A DNA stretch of 64,000 nt from Asterella californica. Lineage: Eukaryota; Streptophyta; Marchantiopsida; Marchantiales; Aytoniaceae. The DNA is taken from the NCBI GenBank assembly GCA_036924285.1, contig JAYKYS010000008.1, positions 11,230,501-11,294,500 on the forward strand, read 5' to 3'. The notes beneath the pieces were generated by a model that worked only from the letters and a program-made list of their open reading frames with translations, had not been told where the DNA came from and searched no databases. Made by a program: the position numbers and the translations under genes. This document shows positions 48,641-59,377 of the stretch, piece after piece; within the stretch, counting starts at the first letter, position 1; each line of letters starts with the position of its first letter.

Positions 48641-48746
48641 TAATATATTATTTTATTACCTAACCCTTCCTTCGGAATGGTTAGGTAATAAATGAAGCTT
48701 GCAGCTCTCTTTCGTCTTCAGATGGAAGAGGTGAATAAATAAGCAA
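48641..48746. repeat. Double-hairpin repeat, copy 6
   Basis: Hairpin A arms are TTTTATTACCTAACCCTTCC and GGAATGGTTAGGTAATAAAT (18 of 20 paired, loop TTC). The B part begins GCTTGC and ends GCAAGC and contains TGGAAGAGGTGAATA, as in copy 1. Confidence 0.75.
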
Positions 48747-49675
48747 GCAATGAGAAGGGACATCAGTTGTAGTTCCTTTTTCTCTCCTTTTGTGCAACAA
48801 TTTCAGTTGCTTTGTTCTTCCTGTTCCAAATTTCTAGCTTCCGGATAATTTTAGTAACTCTTATGGAAGTCACTTTCTCGTGTCAGAAGCTATGATATGT
48901 CAAGAAAGACTAACCGATTAAGAATCAAAGCATTTAAGATTTACATAATTTAGAAACGAACCTTTTTAAATTGATCTGTTTGCAAACATTTGAAACAAAA
49001 AATTTCAGAATACAAATTCAACCATTTAACCGATTAAAAACCAAACCAAAAATATTAAAACCCATTCAACGGATTTACATAATCATTATTTCAGGGATAT
49101 CTTTCGGTTTTGAACCGAATTAGGACGATATTATCTTTTCAAAGTCTAAACCGAACTGGACCAAGCCGCAGAATATAATTTGGTTCCAAGAGCTACCTCT
49201 TGGCTTCAAATATGGAGGCTCTCTCTCTCTCTTAGTTATGATCATAAAGACTTTCACTGAACACATTATTAGTCTATGTATTCTTTAAACCCTGAGCTTC
49301 ATTGTCAGCAACATTATTTTAGCAACATTATTTTGGTATACCACTGTAGTCAACTTAGATCATCGTTTGAACATAATAATGTAACTCAAGGTCCAAACAA
49401 ATATAGGAAGTCTTAATCATACCAAGATTTTTGTTTCCATTTACATTCTACAAGAATCACGAGTATCGAACGAATAGCGGAGTATAAAGCACTGCAGATA
49501 ATCTATAATTATGCAGAGAACAGGACAGGGAAGCTATAATCATGCACGTAGATCAAAGGAAGCATAAGTTTAAAGCCAAAGAGCACTTTACAAGATTCAA
49601 AGTTGAAGTTCCTTACCAAATGTCCACGAATATGCTCAGTTTTATTGCAAAGTGAAATGCTATTTCTAAAATTCA

Positions 49676-49978
49676 CGTTTCATATTCATTTTCAAGTTTC
49701 AGTGCTTCAGATTCCAGACATAATGATGAACATAGTCACACTATTACATACTTTCATTTTTCAGCGAATGGCATTTACGATAACATCAAGCTGAATTTAC
49801 AAATTTCATGGTCAGTATCTATATTGCATAAAAAAAGACGACCATATACAACCTGCAGGCACCTTTCACATCAACTCGATATGTTCCCAGAGCATCTGAA
49901 ATCTACTTTCTATCTTTCAAAGTTAACAGAAACATGACACCACATTATCTTGCTTTGGATCCAAGCATTTACCTTCTG
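49676..49978. repeat. Dispersed repeat matching both flanks of the intron-6 insertion
   Basis: Bases 49676-49765 align with 39732-39817, and 49766-49978 with 40529-40741 (for example GAATTTACAAATTTCATGGT and CATCTGAAATCTACTTTC). It is the uninterrupted form of the locus that is split in intron 6. Confidence 0.85.
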
Positions 49979-50279
49979 GCATTATATGTACAATAAGAAT
50001 CACAACCACTGAATGACTTCACATGGTAAAAGAAGATTTAAAGTAAGGAAAATGTTTCTCGGAAAGAAAAGGTGGATATCATAGCATGAGACATACAAGA
50101 ATCTGGTTAAGCTTTGTTACTTGCGTCTCAAAACTTAAAAGTTGTATACACATCAATGGCAGATACGAACGCTTCGTGGCAACTCTTTAATTTCAAGACG
50201 ATTATCGTACGAACTGCACTAAAACAAGCACTCAAATGTATTTGGTCTTTTCCTCCGAGAAGCAGAAAGGACTGCCTGT

Positions 50280-50288
50280 ACCATACCT
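50280..50288. repeat. Target-site duplication, left
   Basis: ACCATACCT immediately precedes the left terminal inverted repeat and is identical to the nine bases after the right one. Nine bases is the hallmark length for Mutator elements. Confidence 0.97.
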
Positions 50289-50397
50289 CAGTAATTTACT
50301 TGGTCGGGCCCATGCGCCAAAGTCGTTACTTGACCGGGCCCATGCGCCAAACTCGTTACTTGATCGGGCCCGAGACTGGTAATAAGAAGTTGATGAC
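50289..50397 (+). repeat. Left terminal inverted repeat of the MULE
   Basis: 109 bases beginning CAGTAATTTACTTGG and ending AGTTGATGAC, identical by eye to the reverse complement of 59378-59486. It contains three direct copies of a 30-base unit (TTACTTG...CGGGCCC, two of them followed by ATGCGCCAAA), which could be binding sites for the transposase. Confidence 0.96.
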
Positions 50398-50733
50398 CGA
50401 CATCGTGGCAGGGCTGTTGACATGGACAGTAAGAATGTTGACGTGGAATGCAGTGTGTATGTCGAACATGGACACTCATCGTGGTTGGACATACAGTCAT
50501 CGTGGAAATGCGAAGTAGCAATCCGCCCTGCTATGACGCTGTACCCAATCATCGATGTTTTTGAATTGAATTGCAATCACCTGGCGATCGAAGCGCGGAG
50601 TAGTGAAGCGCGGGGGGTAGTGGACGCTGTCGATAGCGTTAGACGTGCTGGTGTCTATCAGCATTAGCGCGCGCGGGGGTAGTGGGGGGGACGCTGTCGA
50701 TATCGATAGACGTGAGTCTATCAGCACGATTCG

Positions 50734-53635
50734 ATGGAGACAGCAACTGTGGAGACAGCGGCGGCAGATGAGTGGAATATCGACGAACTTAACTTTCCAA
50801 CCGAGGATATATCTTTCGCATTTCCTTCCGGGCCTAGAGTGGAGGGGGCAGAGAACGAGGAGAATAATATTTTCCAGCGTTGGAGAGTAGAGTTTCGGAC
50901 AGAAGAAGTGCGACCGCTGATCGATCTGAAAGGAAGATCATGGGAGGAGATTCGCACAGCTGCTAGTAAAATCAAAATGGATACTTTGTTTGTAAACTTT
51001 GATGAGTTTGAGTATGCACTATCATGTCTCTGCGTGGTGTTAGGTCGAGCCTGCCACAAGGTGAAGTCGAAAGAAGAATGTAGAGTGCGTGTGTGCAGAT
51101 ATGGCGCTCCCATTCGACATCAAAAATTATCTCAGTCATACGGAGTCTACGGAGGGGGAGAGGAGAATAACGACCCCCTTGTTCATCCGAACAGTGAACT
51201 CGGTCGATCCTTCCATGAGTTCACACAACGGAGGACGAGACGACGAGTGGTTTCTACACCCGATCGAGTTGCGGGAGGAACTATCGATTTGAACGTGGAG
51301 CTTGATGGACAGCCTAGAGGTGCACAGGCACGAACAGTACCAAAGAATGGTGCTTGCGGGGAGCAGCTACGGTACATGAGCGGAGGACGGAGGCTGTATC
51401 GTGCTGGAGGACTTCTGCCTAGTTCAGGTGATCGTAGTTCAGGTGATGGGAGTTTATCTTGCCCTTTTAGGGTGAGAGCACAGAAGAATAAGATGACTGG
51501 AAGAATCAAAATAACGGTATGTGACATTACCCATTCATGTCCAGCAAGCGTACATTCTTGGCGAGGCCCTACCAAAAACAGTCGATGGCTGAGTTCAGTC
51601 CTTGGAAATCGTGTGGTCGTGAACCAGAACACACCGGTAAGGGATCTTGTCGAGGAATTCCGTCAATCGTTTCACAGGAAGTCATCTTATGCGCAGATGT
51701 GGCGGATGCGTGAACTCGGACGTGATTCTTTGCACGGGAATCAGAGAACATCATTTAACTTCATACTTGGTCTATGTAGACGTATAGAGAGCATCGATGA
51801 AGGAGCAATTGTCGACTGGGGTAATTGGGAAAGTAGTCCACACATGTTCCGTCATGCTTTTGTTTGTCCAGGAGCTACACGAAGAGTACTGCAATATACT
51901 CAGAAACTGATAGCTATAGATGCGTGCCATTCTAAAAATCGTAAGTACCCGTGTCAAATTTTCACGGCTTCGGTTTTGGATGGCAACAATGAAACAATAA
52001 TTCTAGCATATGCTGTGGCTCCAGAGGAGTCCACCCATACGTGGACTTGGTTTTTACTGTTGTTGAAAGAAGCGATTTATGGTATTCTTTCTCCAGACAC
52101 TGTGATTATTTCCGATCGACAGAAAGGGTTAGAGTCTGCTGTCGCGGAAGTTCTGCCTGGTATAGTACATGGACACTGCGCTCAACATATCAGGATGAAC
52201 CTCCGTAGTCGGTTTGGCCGTGATGCAGAGAAACCTTTCTTAGCGCTACTGTATGCAAGGAGTATCGAGCGGTAAGTAAGTCTGATACATATACCAGTGC
52301 ATTCATTGTATTGAGTCATTGCGGTGGTTTTGCGCAGGAAGAAGTGCAAAGATGTGGTTTTGCGAAAGAAGAAGGTGCTAAGGTTAAGGTTAATTTTGTG
52401 TTTATTGTTGCAGGTTTGAGCAGATAATGTCTGGTATTCAGGAATCCGGAGAGAAAGGAGTAGCTTTGGCAACCTACCTGAAGACTATTCGACCCGAGCG
52501 TTACAGTAGAGCATGGTTTCCTCTCCCTAGATATGGGAAAGTGACATCAAACCTCGCTGAATCTGTGAACAATGCACTCAGGTCGATTCGTTTACACGCA
52601 CCCTTCCGCATTCTGTTGGATATGTGGTTTTACATTATGCAACAGTTTTCGACTCGTAGATCTGCCTTGGAGCAACACAGAGGGCTTCTCACGTCTTATG
52701 CGAGACAGAGACAGCAGGAGAATGAGATAGCTTCCGAACAGCTTTTATGTTCGATATCGTCATCCTCACAAGCCAGCATTAGGGCCATAGACGGTCGTAA
52801 TTATGTTGTAAGACGTCTCCAAGAAAGCAGTCGAGGAGAATGTTCATGCTTCGAGTATCAGGACATGTTATGGCCTTGCATGCATGCTATATGCTGGGAC
52901 CGGGAGACGGGGATTAATTCCAGCAACAATATCGACTCCATATGGTACGCAGGTTCCTTACATGGGATATATGGTCAGCATGCATTGCCGGCTTTTACTG
53001 TCCAAGATCTGGATCCTGTGTATGGTTGTCAAGCTCCACCGATAGCTGTCAAACGGGGAAGACATAGAGTTGTTAGAATACAGTCGTCCGTTCATAGGAG
53101 TGATTCACAAGCAGATGTTCCTTCAGTACCTTCAGTGGTGGTGGTCGAGGGAGTAAATCTGGAGTTTCCAGCTTCAGGTATGAATACCCAGTTCGACCCA
53201 ATGCCACTAGAAGAAACAGCGAATGCTCTCTCACAAGGTCCACCTCGACGCAACCGCAGAGCAGGAGATAATACTGTGAGGCAGCGGGGGCCACGTACGT
53301 ATGCTTTGAGGTGTTCTATATGTAGGCAAGTTGGACATAATAAACGACGGTGTCCATCACTTATAGCAGATATAGGTGTTACTGGTGTTGTTAATTCTAA
53401 TTCTACAGGTGTTACTGCAGCAGAAGAAGTGACTGTAGAAGATGATACTGCTGTAGAAGGGAACCTTGTAGCACATGATAACCCAATTTTGCAGGAGAGG
53501 TCGAGTTTTCATACTCCATGTGGAGTCCACCATACCACCGAGTCTCCTGCTCCTGATGACATGTTCGGCTCCACTGAGTTTCTCTTCTCGAATTCGGATG
53601 AAGGTTCCATGAGCGAGACAGACTTCTCAGAGTAA
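50734..53635 (+). CDS. Mutator transposase (mudrA-like)
   Basis: Two exons, 50734-52271 and 52414-53635 (GTAAGT donor, TTGCAG acceptor), give 919 residues. An N-terminal zinc-binding segment has CPFRVRA (C243) and HSC (H267, C269). The MULE catalytic core shows D396 (LIAIDACHSKN), D461 (VIISDRQKG), the C/H motif GHCAQH (480-485) and E562 (NLAESVNNALR). A SWIM zinc finger follows (C656-x-C658-x9-C668-x-H670). A C-terminal CCHC knuckle lies at C813, C816, H821 and C826. The enzyme binds the TIRs, cuts and reinserts the element, leaving 9-base duplications. All catalytic residues are present and no stop interrupts it, so it may be active. The ATG opens the long frame 340 bases inside the TIR. 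Confidence 0.95.
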
Positions 53636-53875
53636 ATCAGGCGGAGACAATTATCTACGCGGAGGTTAGTATTTTCAAACGAGTTGCATCGGTGCTGTCA
53701 CTGCATTTCATGTACGCTGGCAGTTAAAGTGTCTATGAGTTGAGTTGAGTCACGGCAAGTCACAAGTCACGGGAAGCAGGAAGCATAGGGATCAGGAACA
53801 TGTCTCTGGCTGAAACGTTTTACTGGCTGAGGACTTTGGAGTATACAAGTTCGCATCAGGAGGTGAAGTAAGTTA

Positions 53876-54436
53876 TCGGCCACTGGTTTCCCTGTCCTTC
53901 TTAGGAATGAAGTCATTTCGCACCGGCCTGCTGCTTATTTGTGAAGTAAGCCTGCTTAGGAGTGAAGTAAGAGCATTTCGGCCACTGGTTTCAGGTTTGC
54001 TAAACTGCTTAGGAGTGAAGTAAGAGAATTTCGGCCACTGGTTTCAGGTTTGCTAAACTGCTTAGGAGTGAAGTAAGAGCATGAGGGCCACTGGATTCTG
54101 GTTTCAGGCCGATGCTTAGGACAGAAGGTAATTCATTTCGGCCACTGGTTTCAGGTTTAGCGAATGTGCTTAGGAGTGAAGTAAGAGCATTTCGGCCACT
54201 GGTTTCAGGTTTAGCAGTACTGCTTAAGAGTTAAGTAAGAGCATGAGGGCCACTGGTATCAGGTTTAGCAGTACTGCTTAGGAGTGAAGTAAGAGTATGA
54301 GGGCCACTGGTCTCAGGTTTCAGGACACGGTTAGGAGTTAAGTACATTTCGCATCGGTCACTGCTTTCAGGTTTCAGTAGTTGCTTAGGTTCGCATCGAC
54401 CATCGAGTGAAGTAACTTCACCACTCGCTAACTGTA
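53876..54436. repeat. Minisatellite-like array inside the MULE
   Basis: About eight diverged units of 55-60 bp built from GGCCACTGGTTTCAGGTTT and TGCTTAGGAGTGAAGTAAGA. It ends in a GGTTCGCATCGACCATCGAG block (54388 onward) that recurs after the small ORF at 55244-55290. Confidence 0.9.
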
Positions 54437-54721
54437 GAAGTGAGGAGGTTCACCAGCTTATACATGCTCTGCTGCTAACTGTATTAGTAAAAAGGTTTAC
54501 CAGCTTCCTGTAAGCTGTATTCGCAGAGTCAGGCAGTGCAGAGTGAGGTGGTTTAGATACTTGATTTGTTTCGACCCAGCTTCGATGGGTGTGTACTGGC
54601 TTTACACATACCGTGAATCCGTTCAGACGTTAAGATGAAAGTATTATTTGAACTCCAGACCTGACGTGGACGTTCGACAGGAGGTACTCACCAATTGATT
54701 TCTTTCCATGCAGGTAGACCT

Positions 54722-55156
54722 ATGTGGGAGTTGGAGGCGGATTCTGGGTCGTCAGAACGGATTGTTGTAAGCCGATCAGTAAGACTCATGCCCGTCTTCT
54801 TTTCCGAAGATTGGCAGGTATGTGGCGGTTTGCTCTCAAGGCCGATGCGAGTTTCGAATAAGGAGGTGGAGGACGAGTTCCCGGAGTGGCATAACGTTTG
54901 TATGCAGTGGAGACGTTACGCAGATGATGCTCAACTAGATGTGCCGTTCTCTTCTGTATCTGAGCTGTCCATGTGTATAATCGGAAGCAAAGCAGTTGTT
55001 GGACATGTAGAGCAGAGGAAGGTAGTCAAAGAGTTGATCAGGCATCTTTTCTGTGTGAGAGATCTCTTCTCCATCGACGAAGGGTTGTTAGAAGCAGTAA
55101 ATGCTGAGTTCCCATGTCCTCCTCTCTGCCAAGAATGTGGGGTTCCTTGGGTGTAA
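54722..55156 (+). CDS. Small MULE ORF of unknown function with a C-terminal CxxC pair
   Basis: ATG at 54722 opens a 144-residue frame beginning MWELEADSGSSERIV and ending LCQECGVPWV. I do not recognise the family. Visible features are a Trp- and acid-rich middle (EFPEWHNVCMQWRRYADDAQ) and a C-terminal CPPLCQEC that could bind zinc. A good splice acceptor (CCATGCAG) lies just upstream, so it may be the last exon of a longer transcript, for example an alternative end of the transposase mRNA, instead of a separate gene. It is flanked by copies of a 45-bp block and of GATGGGTGTGTACTGGCTTT (54584, 55218), which suggests the segment was duplicated or inserted as a unit. Confidence 0.5.
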   Translation: MWELEADSGSSERIVVSRSVRLMPVFFSEDWQVCGGLLSRPMRVSNKEVEDEFPEWHNVCMQWRRYADDAQLDVPFSSVSELSMCIIGSKAVVGHVEQRKVVKELIRHLFCVRDLFSIDEGLLEAVNAEFPCPPLCQECGVPWV

Positions 55157-55489
55157 TTGCCCACTAGCACCGTTTACTTCGATAGTCTAAGCAGTTGGTT
55201 CGTCTGTTCGATCTGGTCGATGGGTGTGTACTGGCTTTACCTAGGTTCGCATCGACCATCGAGTGAAGTAACTTCACCACTCGCTAACTGGTCAGTGTTA
55301 TAAGTTCCGCTTCCAAGTTCTTTCATTGTAATCGATGTGGTGTTCCAGACTGTAAGACGGTTTACTGTAAACTCTACCTTAAACTGTGTACTGATTCATT
55401 TTATCGTCATTTCTCTGTATTCGCAATATCGTCATATCTCTGTATTCGACATATCCGTCCTTGTCTCCGCTACCTCGTCAACTGTCAAT

Positions 55490-55760
55490 GGTCGATGGCT
55501 TCTTAGCTTGTTAGCTGGTTACTATGGTCGATGGTTTGTTAGCTTGGAAGCCATCTTGTTAGCTGGTTAGTATGGTCGATGGTTTGTTAGCTTGTTAGTA
55601 TGGTCGATGGCTTGTAGACATGGTTCGATGGCTTCTTCGCTTGTTTGCGTTGGTAATCTCGCTTTCTGGTGGCTTGTTAGCTTGTTAGTATGGTCGATGT
55701 TAGTATGGTCGATGGCTTGTTATTATGGTTCGATGGCTTCTTAGCTTGTTTGCGTTGGAA
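55490..55760. repeat. Repeat array inside the MULE
   Basis: Many short direct repeats of TATGGTCGATGG and TTAGCTTGTTAG in variable order. No coding sense is apparent. Confidence 0.85.
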
Positions 55761-55779
55761 ATCTCGCGAAAGCGATGTG

Positions 55780-55944
55780 TCTTTGATGACTCCCGGATGT
55801 AATCGGGAAGCGATTTCTGCCCAGTGCTATGGATGTCCATTGACGATGCTGGGAATTCAACCAAACGCGGGTAATCTTTACGGCGGGAGTAAGTATGACT
55901 CTCTTAAGGTAGCTTCATGCCTCGTCGTCATCTAATTAGTGACG
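55780..55944 (+). pseudogene. 25S rRNA fragment (diverged) inside the MULE
   Basis: The stretch contains ATTTCTGCCCAGTGCT, AATTCAACCAAACGCGGGTAA, GGCGGGAGTAA, ATGACTCTCTTAAGGTAGC and TCATCTAATTAGTGACG in the order of the highly conserved large-subunit rRNA region near the peptidyl-transferase centre. Small insertions (for example TCTT after GGTAA) and substitutions show that it is not a working rRNA gene. The segment includes the classical R2 insertion site sequence. It is most simply a captured rDNA piece. Confidence 0.82.
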
Positions 55945-57489
55945 GCCAGGTCCAGGACTATGGCTGTCTCTGCTCCCAGGTCGTCTGCGCGGCTTCTGCC
56001 TTCGTTCGACGGTTCGATCTTCGATTCGAGTCCAACAGCAATCTACTTCTGTAAGTCGTGCTCGCCTTATCCGCATGGTCTCTGTGATGCTAAGCATTGT
56101 GGTCAGAAGTAATGGGAGCCTGCGTAAGGATTCAGCCTCTGTAATTAGTATATTAACTCTTTAATGATATATTACCACAACCGTGTGTACATCCTTCGAG
56201 CATTTCATAAGCTCTTATGAAAATAAGCAACAACACCTTGTTAAGCTCTTATGATGATATCCGTGTTGCTGTTAATTCAGTCTGGACTAGTAGGTCTCCC
56301 TGCTGTTCAATGAGTAAGTGAGTGCAGTGGTCTTTCCGAAGTTGTAGTTTACTTGACCTTAACTAAACTAAACTCCTGGCTTTGCAGGTTCGGCGAACGT
56401 AACACACTGAAGGGCGCAGTCTGCTGAAGGGCGTGATGCACATTCTTACGAATCCCATGCTTCAGGCAAAACGGGCAGTCCAATAGCGTAGCGTTGTCAG
56501 TTAGGCAGTAACCTTGTGTTTATATATATCAGTGCTAAATTGTTGTAGTCATACCCCAACCATCTATAAAATAAATGTTTATATCCTTCTGCCATATCGA
56601 TGTATTCTTTACTGTCTTGTTGAGTTTGTAGCGGCGTTAAATCGTGGTGAGCTGTGTATACTGTTATTGACAGTCCAGATCCTCGGCATCGACAGTGCCT
56701 TGAAATGTTTGCACCATTCGACAGTTTGTGACTGAGAACTGTTTAGTTCCTGTACATAGCAGTGAAATGAACGATACTACTCTCAAGTATAGAAGGTTTT
56801 GTAAGTAATGTGTACTATGTTTACTGTGCATTATCTGTATGGATGACGGTCGACTGAGAACGCTTTACTTCCTGCCTTTTCAATGCAGATTGAATAAAGT
56901 TCACCATTTACATTGCAGCGAAATTAACGATACTACTCTCGTCTCCTGTGCCTTGAAATCTTTGCACCATCGACAGTTTGTGGCATCGTCTTGTGGCATC
57001 GTCTCGTGTGCCTTGAAATCTTTCCACCATTAGTCATACGATGCACAAATATGAACCAGGTACCACGACTGCAGATACGAACCATTTCCACTAACCCACT
57101 AGGAAGTTAGCACTTAGCATGACACACCAGGCATGACACACCAGGAGTCGGCACTAACCTGCTGCAGACTCACTACTGGTCCTGCTGGACTACAGACTAT
57201 ACCACCCTACGACACTCCGGCACCTAGCACCTATATCAAGGATACCAAATCGTGACAGACTTACAAAGAAAAGAAAATCGGTACAGACTTACAAAGCATT
57301 ACGAGAATTTCAGTCATTACGAGAATTTCAGTCAGGTTGATGATAAAACACTGTTCCAAAACAAGAGTTACAAAGCATTACCCGTGCTCAACGTTTCTCT
57401 CTCACTACGTCAGCCACCCCCGTGCTATGTCTCTTACAATGATGTTACAGGAAGCCACTGCTCGGTTCTAAACAGAACTGTATTACAAC
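55945..57489. other. MULE interior between the convergent genes
   Basis: No gene recognised. A repeated phrase built on GTGCCTTGAAATCTTTGCAC (or TGTTTGCACC) with CGACAGTTTGTG occurs near 56695, 56950 and 57010. The region probably holds the transcription ends of both genes. Confidence 0.5.
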
Positions 57490-59162
57490 TCAAGGCTTCG
57501 AGTAGACCTCAGCCAATGTCCGCTTCATCTCTTTAAGCTCCTCGTATGACAATTTAACTTCTTGTAATGTCCGTCGCATATCTTCAAACTCCTCTACCGA
57601 GACAGTCTGCTGAACCGGGCTCTCACTATTCCCTTCCTGACTACTCCCTGCGCCATCTCTATTCACTTGTTTCAAGCTCGTGCTCGTGGTGTATACTGCT
57701 CCTTGGCCACGCGAAGGGGTTACAGAGTCATGCTGCCTCAAGCTCGTGGTGTATACTGCTCCTTGGCCACGCGAAGGGGTTACAGAGTCATGCTGCCTCA
57801 AATGCGAAATGCCTACAGAACGGGGTACACTTTCTTCCTTGCTCATCTTCGAAATTATCAATTTCTCACCTGCTGTGCGAATCGATACTGTTACTCGAGG
57901 AAAACTCAACACTCTTCTTGATATTTCAGCTTCCTGACTATCCTCCAATCTCTCGTGTAACTCGCCAGCTGATATTGTCAAGAAACTACGAGCCTCATCA
58001 AAAATGGTGACTTCGAGTGGTAACCCTCCCATCGATCCATCACAAAGGAACACCTTGAATCGATACACGATTTCACTCTGTGCATCCGGATGACAAAACA
58101 CGCCTTTCCTTCGACTGGACAAACACCTGCGGCCATTGGAAAATCGGAAAGAACAAGCCTGGTAACAAAATTTCCATGGATAAGCTTGATCAGCCGAGTA
58201 ATTCACTACGTGACATCTTATGGGTCCAAACGTCCCACACCGTCCATCACGAAGTGCTACACTCGGTGATATTAACATCTCCTCCGTCATTCGCACACAC
58301 ACACTACCTCTCCCCCAAGTTGGTAAACTGCTCGACCACTGCTACTCACAACGACCACACTACCTCTCCCTACCTCTCCCAGGTTGCTGCTTCTCTGCTC
58401 GACCACAACTGCTACTCACAACGAGTGCACTCTCGCGGTGATGTCCAGTACCTTCTCCACTGAGGTCTCAACAGCACGAATCGATTCTAGTGCACTGTCG
58501 ATCAATCGCTTAGCTTCTTGCAAATCACCATATGCTGCTTGCAGAGTCGTGCCACAGTTCAAACACTCCTCCTTCGCAGTATCCAGCTCAGTATGAACTG
58601 CACTACTGGAAAATTTCGAGCTCTCGTCATCCCACTCAGACAAAGATATGTTTTGCATCCACGAGTTTGCAGTGTTGAGCACCGCACTGTAAGTATATGG
58701 ACGACGACAGTCCCATACGTGTCTTTCCTTCGTCTCGGGATTAAACGAAATCTTCAATAACCACCCACCACTCTGCATACGTTCAAGCACAGATTGCTGG
58801 TCCTCGACTGTCAACCGTACGAACTGGCTCGCTTTCAGGTTCGTGAATCGTTCACCCGTCCTGCTCGATGCAGCAAATCGTGGCAAGTTGTCAAATGTTG
58901 TGCCTACGCAAGAAATGTCATATAAACACACCGAAAATTTCCATTCTTTTTGCACCACATTCGGAGCAATACCGCAAATGTGCGCTCCATCGATAGCTCG
59001 TTTCGGCTTCGATCCTCCGCTAATGTCGCATCCACACTTGCATACGTCTGCTGTGACTAGGCCATTCGCGTTTGGGTGGAGCACTGCAACATAACCCTCG
59101 ATCCAATATGACACTAGCTGCTGTTGCTCTAACTGACGCTCGAATTGCTTTAAGGTGTGCAT
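57490..59162 (-). CDS. RPA-like (OB-fold/zinc-ribbon) protein encoded by the MULE
   Basis: Proposed exons 58420-59162 and 57490-58261 give 504 residues in frame. The C-terminal half resembles the DBD-C domain of the RPA large subunit: cysteines 280, 284, 294 and 304 in an AYPWKFCYQAC...GRRC...GVFC layout, followed by YRFKVFLCDGS and LEVTIFDEARSFLTISAGEL, the usual OB-fold strands. The N-terminal half has a related pattern (VCKCGC at 41-45, C63, then WKFSVCLYDIS) and may be a second such domain. Helical, charged stretches at about 195-245 and 469-504 look like coiled coils. RPA binds single-stranded DNA. Here it could protect or process transposition intermediates, the slot held by mudrB in MuDR. 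The donor (TT/GTGAGT) lies in a duplicated segment, so a second donor at about 58353 exists. The acceptor (CCGAG) is weak, so the junction is tentative. A 60-bp in-frame duplication is at 57681-57800. Confidence 0.72.
57681..57800 (-). repeat. 60-bp tandem duplication inside the RPA-like gene
   Basis: 57681-57740 and 57741-57800 differ at only a couple of positions and encode two copies of a 20-residue LRQHDSVTPSRGQGAVYTTS block. It preserves the frame and falls in the low-complexity linker. Confidence 0.97.
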
Positions 59163-59377
59163 CGCTAATCTCTAAACGTCTACAGGCACAGTCCGTCGAG
59201 AACGAGGTCGCTCTGTGTTCCCCGTTCATACAGTTCGCGCCTAACGATGTCGCTCTGTTCTCGTTCCCGTTCATACAGTTCGCGCTTACTTCTATCTGGT
59301 TCCCGCCAACCTCAATCGAGTCACATCTGCGTATTGACATGGCGCTGCTGCCGTGGCATGACTATGCTTACGTGTAT

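Noticed and set aside
51183..51632. 149-codon minus-strand frame
   Set aside because: Lies wholly within the transposase exon on the opposite strand.
53876..54436. CRISPR-like array
   Set aside because: Units are diverged and contiguous without unique spacers, in a eukaryotic transposon; it is a minisatellite.
55690..55935. 81-codon plus-strand open frame
   Set aside because: Overlaps the rRNA-like fragment and the repeat array, so it is not a protein gene.
57567..58010. 147-codon plus-strand open frame
   Set aside because: Antisense shadow of the RPA-like gene; its repeat is just the 60-bp duplication read on the other strand.
59020..59340. 106-codon minus-strand frame overlapping the RPA-like start
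   Set aside because: Different frame from the conserved domain; contains a short direct repeat and no motif. It might be 5' UTR.
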